Shown: positions 54,361 through 64,000 of the stretch, one piece after another
How the letters are laid out: the number at the start of each line of letters is the position of its first letter
Position numbering within the stretch: position 1 is the stretch's first letter
DNA from: Pimelobacter simplex
GTDB lineage: Bacteria; Actinomycetota; Actinomycetes; Propionibacteriales; Nocardioidaceae
Assembly (NCBI GenBank): GCA_016803235.1
Contig: JADCLI010000009.1
Location: 1-64,000, forward strand
Length of the DNA stretch: 64,000 nucleotides
Reading direction: 5' to 3'
Translations under genes and position numbers: made by a program
Notes under the pieces: generated by a model
What the model was told of the DNA's origin: nothing
Seen by the model: only the letters and a program-made list of their open reading frames with translations
Databases searched by the model: none

Positions 54361-54364
<4 letters not shown>
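53930..54364 (+). CDS. cdd: Cytidine deaminase
   Basis: Cdd converts cytidine and deoxycytidine to uridine and deoxyuridine. The 144 residues carry the zinc ligands C54 (in LCAECG, with catalytic Glu56) and C91 and C94 (in PCGRC). The substrate segment GCNVENAAYG precedes them. This is the small, all-cysteine tetrameric type. deoA overlaps its stop (GTGA). It acts with the importer on the other strand in nucleoside use. Confidence 0.96.
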
Positions 54365-55647
<1,283 letters not shown>

Positions 55648-57054
55648 TCAGCCGCGCTCGCGGGTACGCCGGGCCAGCTCGGCCAGCGCCGCGGGGAAGA
55701 TCGACGCGGGCGGGGTGACCAGGCCGGCGCCGACCTGGCCGACGCCGGCGACCTTTCCGGCCATGCCGGTGTTGATCTGCGGCAGGATGCCGGTCCGGCA
55801 CACGGAGGTCACGTCGATGCCGGTGGCGGCCCCGGCGAAGTCGAGCACCGGGATCGGCCAGCGGTTGTTCTCGCCGATGGTGATCTCGCGCATCCGGCGG
55901 CTGGTGGCCAGCGCGTCGGGGACGGTGCCGCCGACGAAGCGCACGATGGCGGGCGCGGCGGCCATCGCGAAGCCGCCGATGCCGGCGGTCTCGGTGATGG
56001 CCGAGTCGCCGATGTCGGGGTTGGCGTCATCGGGGCCGTAGTCGCCGAGGAACAGGCCGTCGGCCAGCTGGGCGGGACCGGTGAACCACTGGTCGCCGGT
56101 GCCGGAGACCTGGATGCCGAAGTCCGTGCCGTTGCGGGCCATCGCGACGACCATGGTCGATCCGGGTACGTCGCGGGCCGCGTCCAGCGCGAGCTTGCAG
56201 GCGGGCATCGCGACGTTGAGGAAGAAGTGGTCGTTGCCGCCCATGAAGGCGAACGCCTCGGCGACCTCCTCCGAGGACCGCGACGAGCGGACCAGCGAGG
56301 GGGCGATGTCGCGCAGCAGCATCAGGGTGCCGGCGCGGTTGCGGTTGTGCGCCTCGTCGCCCATCTGCAGCATCTGGCCCAGGATCGCCGTCGCGTCGAC
56401 CGGTCCGGCGGCGGAGACCGCCTCGCCGAGCAGCGGACCGAGCACGTCGCGCATCCAGCGCAGCCGCTCGAGCACCTCGGGACCGTAGGCGCCGTACCGC
56501 AGCACCTTGCCGAGGCCCTCGTTGAGCGAGCAGTAGGTACGACGACCGGTGGCCGGGTCCTCGAGGACGAACATCCACATCGACGGCGACACCACGCCCG
56601 CCATCGGGCCCACCGCGCTGCGGTGGTGGCACGGCTCGAGCGACACCTCCGCGCCCGAGGCGAACAGGGCCTCGGCGTCCTCCGGGTCCTCGACCAGGCC
56701 CTCGAACGCGGCCGCGCCCATCAGCGCGCCCCGCATCGGACCGGAGGCACGGTCCCACTCGATCGGCGGGCCGGCGTGCAGGAACTGGCCCTTCTCGAGG
56801 CCGAGCAGCTCGGAGGCCGGCGCGACGCCGACGAGCATCGCCTGCACGTCGAGCATCCGCGACACCGCGAGCGCGTTGGCGTCGCGGCGCAGCGGGTCGG
56901 CGGCGACGGTCGCGAGGTCGTCGGCGGTGCCGTCCATCGGCGGCTTCCAGTCGACCCGCTCGACGGCCACGGCCTGGTCGGCGACGGCGGTGGCGAACAT
57001 GTCGGCGCCGACGGCGGCGACGGCGGTGGGGGCGACGCTGGGCAGGGCGGTCAT
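55648..57054 (-). CDS. allG: DUF1116 protein, AllG/YlbE-like subunit of oxamate carbamoyltransferase
   Basis: The 468 residues match DUF1116, the family of E. coli YlbE (AllG). YlbE forms oxamate carbamoyltransferase with FdrA and YlbF. Visible conserved parts are EPCHHRSAVGPMAGVVSPSM, QMGDEAHNRNRAGT and FMGGNDHFFLNVAM. The ATG overlaps the fdrA stop (ATGA). The enzyme releases oxamate and carbamoyl phosphate from oxalurate in ureide breakdown; the role here is inferred from the three-gene set. Confidence 0.87.
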   Translation of the reverse strand: MTALPSVAPTAVAAVGADMFATAVADQAVAVERVDWKPPMDGTADDLATVAADPLRRDANALAVSRMLDVQAMLVGVAPASELLGLEKGQFLHAGPPIEWDRASGPMRGALMGAAAFEGLVEDPEDAEALFASGAEVSLEPCHHRSAVGPMAGVVSPSMWMFVLEDPATGRRTYCSLNEGLGKVLRYGAYGPEVLERLRWMRDVLGPLLGEAVSAAGPVDATAILGQMLQMGDEAHNRNRAGTLMLLRDIAPSLVRSSRSSEEVAEAFAFMGGNDHFFLNVAMPACKLALDAARDVPGSTMVVAMARNGTDFGIQVSGTGDQWFTGPAQLADGLFLGDYGPDDANPDIGDSAITETAGIGGFAMAAAPAIVRFVGGTVPDALATSRRMREITIGENNRWPIPVLDFAGAATGIDVTSVCRTGILPQINTGMAGKVAGVGQVGAGLVTPPASIFPAALAELARRTRERG

Positions 57055-58529
57055 CGGGCGGCTCCGTTCACGAGGGCGATCGCGCGGCGGGTGGCCGCGG
57101 CGTTGGACAGGTGGACCTCGGCGCCGGCGGCGGCGAGCGCCTCGGCCTGGCGGGTGAGGCCCTGCGGGTCGGTCGAGGTGCCGACGCAGGCGACGACGAC
57201 GGGTACGTCGCGCACCGCGCGGGCCTCGGCGATCGCCGGGGCGAGCTCGGCTGCCGGGTCGGCCTGGGCGCCGTGGCCGAGGACGACGTCCATCACGATG
57301 ACCGCGGTCTCCGGGTCGGCGGCGACCTTGGCGAGGTGCTCGAGACGCAGCGTCGGGTCGATCATCGGGTGGGCGCGGCCGCGGGTGAGGCCGTCGTCGC
57401 CGAAGTCGATCATCAGGTGACCCGGGCTGAGCAGGCTGCTGTCGAGCGCGAGCTCCGGCGAGAGGGGGATGTTGCTGCGGATGCCTCCCAGCTCGGCCGC
57501 GGCGAGCAGCATCGCCTCGTCGCACAGGGTGCCGCCGACGAAGAGGCCGCGCAGCGCGCCGCCGCCGTCGGGGGCGGGGACGGCGGGGGTGCCCCACACC
57601 GGCCACTCGGGTACGGCGACGCCGAGGTCGCCCAGCAGCGCCTCGGTCTGCGTGGTGAGGTCGGGCTGGCCGGCGCCGAGCAGCGCGAAGCGCACCGGCG
57701 TGCCGAGGTCCGCGGCGTACTTCTCGACGGCGGCCGCCACCTCGGCGGCCGGGGGCTTGGACACGACGACGACGTGCTCGACCGACGGGTCGGCGTCGAG
57801 GCGGTCCAGCGCGGTCTGCGTGGAGATCCCGCCGATGGCGGCGGACAGGTCGCGACCGCCCACGCCGAGGGCGGCGGCGACCCCGACGCCGGCGGCGTCG
57901 AGGAGGGCGAGGACCTGTTGGCAGCCGGTGCCCGAGGCGGCGACGATGCCGACCCGCCCCGGCGTGACGGTGTTGGCGAAGCCGAGGCCGACGCCGCCGA
58001 CGACCGCGGTACCGCAGTCGGGCCCCATCACGAGCAGGCCGCGGTCGCGTGCGATCCGCTTCATCGCGAGCTCCTGCTCGACCGGCACGTTGTCGCTGAA
58101 GACCATCACGTCGACCCCGGCGTCCAGGGCGTCCATCGCCTCGACCAGTGCGGAGGCGCCCGGGACCGACACCAGGGCCAGGTCGCCACCGGCCCGGCGC
58201 AGCGCGGATCCGGTGGTGCGCGGCGGTGCGGTGACCTCGCCGCCGCTCGAGGAGCCCTTGCGGGCCGCGGCGAGGGCGGCGTCGACCGCGGCGAGCGCGG
58301 CGGGCAGCGCCGACTCGTCGTCGAGGCGCAGCGCCACGACCATGTCGTTGGTGCTGGCCGGCGGCAGCGTGAAGCCCATGCCCTGCAGCACCTCCACGTT
58401 CAGCTCGGTGGCCATCGCCACCTGGGCGGCGGCGACACCGGGGGTCGCGGCGACGTCCCGGCTGACCTGCAGCAGCGCGACGCTGTCGGCATAGGCACCG
58501 GGTCGGATCTCGACGTGCTGATGCGTCAT
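57051..58529 (-). CDS. fdrA: FdrA-like protein, AllF subunit of oxamate carbamoyltransferase
   Basis: The 492-residue protein resembles the alpha subunit of succinyl-CoA synthetase: a Rossmann part with GLLVMGPDCGTAVV and a phosphohistidine-type ligase part with VVLGHGAQADP. FdrA of E. coli (AllF) belongs to oxamate carbamoyltransferase. The ATG has AGGGAG eight bases upstream. Its ends overlap the genes on both sides, so the three form one coupled operon. Confidence 0.88.
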   Translation of the reverse strand: MTHQHVEIRPGAYADSVALLQVSRDVAATPGVAAAQVAMATELNVEVLQGMGFTLPPASTNDMVVALRLDDESALPAALAAVDAALAAARKGSSSGGEVTAPPRTTGSALRRAGGDLALVSVPGASALVEAMDALDAGVDVMVFSDNVPVEQELAMKRIARDRGLLVMGPDCGTAVVGGVGLGFANTVTPGRVGIVAASGTGCQQVLALLDAAGVGVAAALGVGGRDLSAAIGGISTQTALDRLDADPSVEHVVVVSKPPAAEVAAAVEKYAADLGTPVRFALLGAGQPDLTTQTEALLGDLGVAVPEWPVWGTPAVPAPDGGGALRGLFVGGTLCDEAMLLAAAELGGIRSNIPLSPELALDSSLLSPGHLMIDFGDDGLTRGRAHPMIDPTLRLEHLAKVAADPETAVIVMDVVLGHGAQADPAAELAPAIAEARAVRDVPVVVACVGTSTDPQGLTRQAEALAAAGAEVHLSNAAATRRAIALVNGAAR

Positions 58530-59266
58530 CGAGTGCTCCCTTCAAGGGCTTCGTGGGTGATGGAAGAGGAAAGTGCGAGGTGGGCGCCGAGGAGCATCCC
58601 GGCGCCGGAGCTGTGCCCGACGGCCAGCAGCGCGGCGACCGCGGCCGCGTCGGCCCGGACGAGCACCGCGCGGAACGGGGCGATCGCCTCGCCGGCGACC
58701 GCGTGGCGCAGCAGGGCCGCGGACAGGCCGGTCGTGCGGGGGAGGTGGGCGAGGACGGCGGCGGCGACGGCGGCGTCGTCGCGGCCGGCCGCGTGGGCGG
58801 CGACCAGCCAGCCGGCCAGGACGTCGTCGCCGACCGGCGTCAGCCCGTCGCCGCGACCGACCAGCGCCGGTACGGCGGCCGGGTCGCCGGCCGCGAGCCG
58901 GGCGAGCGCCTCGGCCGGCAGCTGGTCGCGGGCGGTGGAGAGCTCGGCGGTGACGTCCGGGAGCACGGCGGCGGGCGTGCGCGGGACGGTGAAGGAGACC
59001 AGGCGTGTCGCCGCGACGCCCAGCGGGCCGACCCGCAGCACCCCGTCTCCCGCGGTGACCTCGTCGCCCGCCGCGACGTCGGGGAGGTCGGTCAGCGTGG
59101 TGGCGACGGCGCAGGGCACGTGCACCGCGCCGCGGGCGACGACGCCGACGACCGCGCCGCCCAGGTCGGCGTACACCGCCTGGGGCCCGGCGTGCACGAC
59201 CGTTCCGGTCGCCGGCGGGCCCGCGAGCAGGGCGCGCAGCGCCGGCGAGCCGGCACCACCCGCCAC
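58526..59266 (-). CDS. allH: DUF2877 protein, AllH/YlbF-like subunit of oxamate carbamoyltransferase
   Basis: The 246 residues match DUF2877 (YlbF/AllH), the third partner of FdrA and YlbE. LVGRGDGLTPVGDDVLAGWL is the family signature, and SSGAGMLLGAHLAL follows near the end. The GTG at 59266 has GAGGGAT eight to nine bases upstream. It is the first gene of the operon and is divergent from the PucR regulator. A TAGCGT -10 at 59292-59297 gives a leader of about 20 bases. Confidence 0.83.
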   Translation of the reverse strand: MAGGAGSPALRALLAGPPATGTVVHAGPQAVYADLGGAVVGVVARGAVHVPCAVATTLTDLPDVAAGDEVTAGDGVLRVGPLGVAATRLVSFTVPRTPAAVLPDVTAELSTARDQLPAEALARLAAGDPAAVPALVGRGDGLTPVGDDVLAGWLVAAHAAGRDDAAVAAAVLAHLPRTTGLSAALLRHAVAGEAIAPFRAVLVRADAAAVAALLAVGHSSGAGMLLGAHLALSSSITHEALEGSTR

Positions 59267-59291
59267 TGATTCGATCCCTCGCACTTCTGGG

Positions 59292-59297
59292 ACGCTA
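59292..59297 (-). promoter_or_regulatory. -10 element of the allH-fdrA-allG operon
   Basis: TAGCGT on the minus strand lies about 25 bases before the allH start. It is only ten bases from the -10 of the divergent pucR-like gene. Confidence 0.45.
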
Positions 59298-59307
59298 ACG
59301 GGCTGGG

Positions 59308-59313
59308 TAAGGT
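59308..59313 (+). promoter_or_regulatory. -10 element of the pucR-like gene (leaderless)
   Basis: TAAGGT ends seven bases before the ATG at 59321; there is no ribosome site. Confidence 0.45.
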
Positions 59314-59320
59314 GCATCGA

Positions 59321-60634
59321 ATGGTGAGCATTGCCAACGTCCGAGCAGAAGTCGGGCAAGAGTTGATAGCCACCGCGGGGGGCGGTATCCCGGACGATGG
59401 CGTCATGGACACCGACGAGCTGGCCGAGGCGCTCGCCCAGCTCGTGCTGGCGGGGGCCGACCTCGCCGAGCTCGTCGCCGCGATCGGCGACGCCCTCGGC
59501 GTGCACGTCGCCGTCACCACGACCGACGGCCGCGAGCGCGCGGCGCGCATCGACGACGCCATGCGCGAGCGGATCTCCGCCGCGGGGCTGACCGACGAGA
59601 CGGGCCGGTTGCGGGTCGAGTGGCTGGGCGACCGGGGTGGGCACGAGGGCCAGCCGGTGGCCGGCGCGCACGTGCACCGCGAGCCGCTCGCGGCGCCCAA
59701 CCAGGCCCTCGGCCACCTGGTCGCGGTCGCCGAGCAGGGGATGGTGCCCCAGCACGTCGTCGCGCTGCAGCGCGCGGCGACGGCGGTGTCGCTGTGGATC
59801 ACCCGCGAGCAGGCGGTGTCCGCGGTGGAGAACAAGTACCGCGGCGACTTCCTGCGCGACGTCTTCCTGGGCCGGGCCGGCAGCGACGAGTTCGTCCGCG
59901 AGCACGTCGTCGGATTCGGCTGGGACCTGACCCGCCCGACGATCGTGCTCGCCGCGCAGATCGACCCGCAGCCGTCGTACCAGGCCCCGGCGTCGGTCGA
60001 GGACCGCCGGCACTGGCAGGAGCGCTTCGCCAACGCCTGGCGCCAGGTGACCGCCGCCGTCGACCGGGCCATCCCGATCGCCGACTTCGGCTCGGAGGTG
60101 GTGGCGGTGCTGCCGGCCGAGGACGCCGAGGCCACCGCCGCGCTGGTACGACGCCTGGTGGTCGCCGTCGCCGGCGACAAGGGCGGCGGGCGCCGCCCGT
60201 TCACCGCCGGCGTCGGACGCGTCGCGTCGAGCCCGTCCGGCCTGCCGGACAGCTACACCCAGGCGCGACGCGCGCTCGAGGTCGGCCGCCGCTTCCGCGG
60301 GCCGAGCACCACGACCTGGTTCGACGACCTCGGCCTGCACCGGCTGATCGCGATGGTGCCCGACACCGAGGAGCTGCGGGCCTTCGCGCACGACGTCCTC
60401 GGCGAGCTGGCCGGCTCCACCGAGGAGGCGGTGACCCTGCGCGAGACGCTGCAGGTGCTGCTCAACACCAACTTCAACGTGGCCGAGGCCGCGCGCACGC
60501 AGTTCTTCCACTACAACACGATGCGCTACCGGGTCGGGAAGCTCGAGCGGATGCTCGGACCGGTCGCGTCCGACCAGAACCTCCGTCTCGACGTCGCCGT
60601 GGCGCTCAAGGTGCTCGAGGTCGTCAGTCGGTGA
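59321..60634 (+). CDS. PucR-family transcriptional regulator
   Basis: The 437-residue protein has a GAF-like N-terminal region, a central GGDEF-like segment and a C-terminal PucR helix-turn-helix. The latter reads LRETLQVLLNTNFNVAEAAR, then FHYNTMRYRVGKLERMLG. PucR of Bacillus controls purine catabolism. Here the gene lies between the ureide operon and the purine permease and xanthine dehydrogenase genes, so it probably controls both. The ATG at 59321 is chosen for the nearby -10; a later ATG at 59405 is possible. Confidence 0.88.
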   Translation: MVSIANVRAEVGQELIATAGGGIPDDGVMDTDELAEALAQLVLAGADLAELVAAIGDALGVHVAVTTTDGRERAARIDDAMRERISAAGLTDETGRLRVEWLGDRGGHEGQPVAGAHVHREPLAAPNQALGHLVAVAEQGMVPQHVVALQRAATAVSLWITREQAVSAVENKYRGDFLRDVFLGRAGSDEFVREHVVGFGWDLTRPTIVLAAQIDPQPSYQAPASVEDRRHWQERFANAWRQVTAAVDRAIPIADFGSEVVAVLPAEDAEATAALVRRLVVAVAGDKGGGRRPFTAGVGRVASSPSGLPDSYTQARRALEVGRRFRGPSTTTWFDDLGLHRLIAMVPDTEELRAFAHDVLGELAGSTEEAVTLRETLQVLLNTNFNVAEAARTQFFHYNTMRYRVGKLERMLGPVASDQNLRLDVAVALKVLEVVSR

Positions 60635-60711
60635 ATCGCGGGCAACTTCCGCCAGCAGTTCCCGGGGATCCTTTGGCGAATGTGGCCAGTGAGGTGTGAT
60701 CTGGCCCTCAA

Positions 60712-60717
60712 TAGGTT
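60712..60717 (+). promoter_or_regulatory. -10 element of the permease-xanthine dehydrogenase operon
   Basis: TAGGTT would start transcription near 60725, leaving about 55 bases of leader with the ribosome site GGAGG before the ATG at 60781. Confidence 0.4.
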
Positions 60718-60780
60718 GGTGAGTCTCGGGAGCCCTTGCGGGCGCCAGACGAGCAAGCCCCAGATTCAGGAGGACTCAGC

Positions 60781-62145
60781 ATGTCGATGTTCAAGTGGGA
60801 GGTAGTGGACCCGGCGCCGGGCGAACCGGTCGCGCCGAACCAGCGGCTCCCGTGGGGCCGGACCGCCGGCCTGGGAGCCCAGCACGTGGTCGCCATGTTC
60901 GGCGCGACGTTCGTGTTCCCGATCGTGATGGGCCTCGACCCGAACCTCGCCATCATGTTCTCGGGCCTGTGCACGATCGGCTTCCTGCTGATCTGCAACA
61001 ACAAGGTCCCGAGCTACCTCGGCACCAGTGCCTCCTTCGTCGCCGGTGTGGCCGCGATCCGGGCCCAGGGCGGCGACTCGGCCGACGTCACCGGCGCGAT
61101 CCTGGTCGCGGGCCTCGTGCTCGCCGCGATCGGTGTCGCCGTGCACTTCGCCGGCGCCGGCCTGATCCACAAGATCCTGCCGCCCGCGGTCACCGGCGCG
61201 GTCGTCATGCTGATCGGCTTCAACCTGGCACCGGTCGTCGCGGGCATCTACTGGCCCCAGGACCAGTGGATCGCGCTGGCCACCGCCGCGTTCATGGTGT
61301 GCGCGGCCGTGCTGCTGCCGGGCTTCTGGTCGCGGATCGCGGTCTTCCTGGCCCTCGTCTTCGGCTTCGTCGTCTCGATCCTCGCCGACAAGGTCTTCGG
61401 CCAGATCACCTCGGTGACGCCCGTCTCCGGCGGCGAGGCCGTCGCCCACGACCGCGTCTCCTGGGCCGGCGTCAAGGCAGCCGACTGGATCGGCTTCCCC
61501 AGCGGCGACCTCGCCGACGGCGTCTCGGTCGTGCACGGCCCGAGCTTCTCGATGACCTTCATCCTGCTCGTCCTGCCGGGCGTCATCGCCCTCATCGCCG
61601 AGAACACCGGTCACGTCAAGGCGGTCGCCGAGATGACCGGCGAGAACCTCGACCCCTACATGGGCCGCGCCATCGGTGCCGACGGTGCCGCCACCGCGTT
61701 CGCCAGCCTCTTCGGCGGCTCGCCGACCACGACGTACGCCGAGAACATCGGCGTCATGGGCGCGACCAAGGTCTACTCGACCGCGGCCTACTACGTCGCC
61801 GGTGCGGTCGCCATCCTGCTCGGCCTCTGCCCGAAGTTCGGCGCGGTCGTCAACGCCACCCCGGGTGGTGTCCTCGGCGGCATCACCGTCGTGCTCTACG
61901 GCATGATCGGCCTGGTCGGCGCCAAGATCTGGGTCGAGAACAACGTCGACTTCGGCAACCCCGTCAACATGGTCGGCCTCTCCGCCGGCCTGATCGCCGG
62001 CATCGGCGGCGTCACGCTCAAGGTCACCGACGACTTCGAGCTCGGCGGCATCGCCCTCGGCACGATCCTCGTCATCGTCTTCTTCCACCTCGTGAAGGGA
62101 CGCACCGCCGACGCCACATCGGGAGAGGTGACCAAGAGGCTGTGA
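60781..62145 (+). CDS. NCS2 family uracil/xanthine permease
   Basis: The 454-residue protein has fourteen predicted segments of the nucleobase-cation symporter-2 family. Diagnostic segments are GLGAQHVVAMFGATFVFPIV (spans 1-2), IALIAENTGHVKAVAEMTG with the substrate Glu, and GGSPTTTYAENIGVMGATKV. Position before xanthine dehydrogenase suggests xanthine or uric acid uptake. The ATG has GGAGG eight bases upstream. The FAD-subunit gene overlaps its stop (GTGA). Confidence 0.95.
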   Translation: MSMFKWEVVDPAPGEPVAPNQRLPWGRTAGLGAQHVVAMFGATFVFPIVMGLDPNLAIMFSGLCTIGFLLICNNKVPSYLGTSASFVAGVAAIRAQGGDSADVTGAILVAGLVLAAIGVAVHFAGAGLIHKILPPAVTGAVVMLIGFNLAPVVAGIYWPQDQWIALATAAFMVCAAVLLPGFWSRIAVFLALVFGFVVSILADKVFGQITSVTPVSGGEAVAHDRVSWAGVKAADWIGFPSGDLADGVSVVHGPSFSMTFILLVLPGVIALIAENTGHVKAVAEMTGENLDPYMGRAIGADGAATAFASLFGGSPTTTYAENIGVMGATKVYSTAAYYVAGAVAILLGLCPKFGAVVNATPGGVLGGITVVLYGMIGLVGAKIWVENNVDFGNPVNMVGLSAGLIAGIGGVTLKVTDDFELGGIALGTILVIVFFHLVKGRTADATSGEVTKRL

Positions 62146-63004
62146 AGCCCGCACCGTTCGACTACGTCCGGCCGGGGACCCTGGAGGAAGCCCTCCAGGC
62201 CCTGGCCGGGCACCCGGAGGCCAAGGTCCTCGCCGGAGGACAGAGCCTCGTCCCCCTCCTCTCGATGCGGCTCGCCGCGCCGGCGGTGCTGGTCGACATC
62301 AACGACCTGCCGGGCCTGGACCACGTCCGGGTCAGCGCCGACGGCGTCCGGGTCGGCGCCCTCGCCCGGCACGCCGCGGTCCTGCGTGACCCCGACGTCG
62401 CGCGGGTGCAGCCGCTGGTCCCGCTCGCGCTGGCCAACGTCGCGCACGCGACCATCCGCAACCGCGGCACCACCGTCGGCTCGCTGGTCCACGCCGATGC
62501 GGCGGCCGAGATGCCGATGGTGCTGCGGCTGCTGGACGGCTCCCTCGACGTCGTCGGACCCGGCGGGCGTCGTACGATCCCGGTCGCGGAGCTGTACGTC
62601 GGCCCGCTCGAGTCCAGCCTCCACCACGACGAGATCGCGGTCGAGGCGTTCTTCCCGGCGCTGGCCCCGCACACCGGGGTCGCGTTCGAGGAGATCGCCC
62701 GCCGCCACGGCGACTACGCCATGTGCGGCGTCGCGGCCGTCGTCACCGTCGAGGGCGACCGGGTGGTGAAGGCATCGGCCGGCTACCTCTCCGTCTCCGA
62801 CATCCCGACCGTGGTCGACCTGACCGAGGCGCTCGACGGCTCGATCAGCGACGCGTCGCTCGCCGCGGCTGCCGAGGCCGCGCTGGAGCAACTCGACCCG
62901 GAGACCGACATCCACGCGACGGCCGACTACCGCGCGCACCTCGCGAGGGTGCTGACCGCGCGGGTCGTGACCGCCGCCTACGAGAACGCACGCGAGGAGA
63001 AGGC

Positions 63005-63008
<4 letters not shown>
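62142..63008 (+). CDS. Xanthine dehydrogenase family, FAD-binding subunit
   Basis: The 288-residue flavin subunit passes electrons from the iron-sulfur subunit to NAD. AGGQSLVPLLSMRLA (about 27-41) and TIRNRGTTVGSLVHADAAAE (about 106-125) are the FAD-binding motifs of the CoxM/XdhB group. The GTG overlaps the permease stop, and the next gene overlaps this stop, so the set is translated together. Confidence 0.95.
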
Positions 63009-63504
<496 letters not shown>

Positions 63505-63508
<4 letters not shown>

Positions 63509-64000
63509 CCACCCGGATGATGGGCGCGAAGGTCCAGCGCGTCGAGGACGACCGGCTCGTGCGCGGCACGGGACGGTACGTCGACGACGTGGCCCCCGAC
63601 GCCCTGCACGCCGCGGTCCTGCGCAGCCCCCACGCGCACGCGCGGATCGTGTCGATCGACGTCGACGCCGTCCTCGACGTCGAGGGCGTGCACGCGGTGT
63701 GGACCCACGAGGACCTCGAGGGCGCGATGGCGGACCCCCTGCCGCTGCTCATCCCGCACCCGACGCTGACCCACGGCCGCACGCAGTACGCGCTGGCGAA
63801 GGACGAGGTCAACTACGTCGGCGAGGCCATCGCGTTCGTCGTCGCCGACGACCGGTACGTCGCCGAGGACGCCCTCGCCCGGATCGTGGTCGAGTACGAG
63901 CTGCTGCCCGCCGTGGTCGGCATCGAGGCCGCTCGCTCGGGCGCGAACCTCGTCCACGACGACGTCCCCGGCAACGTGGCGGCCCGGATGGAGCAGTCCA
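63505..64000 (+). CDS. Xanthine dehydrogenase family, molybdopterin subunit (3' end outside window)
   Basis: The frame opens at ATG 63505 and stays open for 165 codons to the window end. It begins MMGAKVQRVEDDRLVRGTGR, with YVDDV and LRSPHAHARI, and continues with VNYVGEAIAFVVADDRYVAEDA, the first domain of molybdenum hydroxylase large subunits. The active-site part lies beyond the window. The ATG overlaps the 2Fe-2S gene stop (ATGA). The location points to xanthine or hypoxanthine oxidation, but other molybdenum hydroxylases share this domain. Confidence 0.93.

Overview
The window comes from a high-GC actinobacterium. Gene order, the LDH-type malate dehydrogenase, the monomeric isocitrate dehydrogenase, the SigE-family sigma factors, frequent GTG starts and many leaderless-looking promoters point to the Nocardioidaceae (Nocardioides-like). 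That placement is an inference from gene content and remembered synteny; the same backbone (sucCD, purNH, folD, mdh, trpS, sdh, nucleoside ABC, cdd, deoA) also occurs in Streptomyces. It is ordinary chromosome: no insertion sequence, prophage, CRISPR array, tRNA or rRNA was found.

Layout. 1-159: start of a leftward gene cut by the window edge. 500-2580: sucCD behind a CRP/GlxR-like site. 2682-7624: a leftward stress-sensing cluster with a sigma factor fused to a membrane sensor, a second SigE-like sigma factor, a membrane-anchored partner, a lipoprotein and a 55-residue membrane protein. 7761-12993: one-carbon and purine block (DUF6350, purN, ZTP riboswitch, purH, a frameshifted small gene, folD, DUF3017). 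13077-18968: mdh, a lipoprotein, an aquaporin, icd and an AlkD-like gene. 19037-23834: a double-length ABC exporter and an MFS exporter. 23887-30569: trpS, an RNA ligase-like gene, YihY, a SCO4848-like gene, and the converging sdhCAB operon, which has a 23-codon mini-ORF between sdhA and sdhB. 30755-39147: accessory genes (FdhF/YdeP oxidoreductase, LysR regulator, glycosyltransferase, first copy of an unknown gene pair, VOC protein, two tandem membrane paralogues of which one is frameshifted). 39254-44150: mutA-mutB-meaB. 44223-48473: second copy of the unknown pair in reversed order, an M20 amidohydrolase and a DUF3060 secreted protein. 48470-55647: BMP-type nucleoside ABC importer, divergent from cdd-deoA. 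55648-64000: oxamate carbamoyltransferase-like genes (fdrA and partners) divergent from a PucR regulator, an NCS2 purine permease and the three xanthine dehydrogenase subunits, the last cut by the window end.

How it works together. Methylmalonyl-CoA mutase feeds succinyl-CoA to SucCD, SdhCAB, Mdh and Icd. FolD makes the 10-formyl-THF used by PurN and PurH, and a ZTP riboswitch before purH senses its shortage. Nucleosides enter through the BMP/ABC system and are broken down by Cdd and DeoA. Purine bases enter through the NCS2 permease, are oxidised by xanthine dehydrogenase, and the ureide end of that route may use the oxamate carbamoyltransferase, all beside a PucR regulator.

The best candidate for something undescribed is a two-gene module present twice (35128-37790 and 44223-46594): a large helical protein without a signal peptide, with a C-terminus like type VII secretion substrates, next to a membrane-anchored beta-rich partner. 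The two partners are clearly paralogous. Other points of interest are the sigma-sensor fusion, the sdhA-sdhB mini-ORF and the widespread leaderless gene starts.
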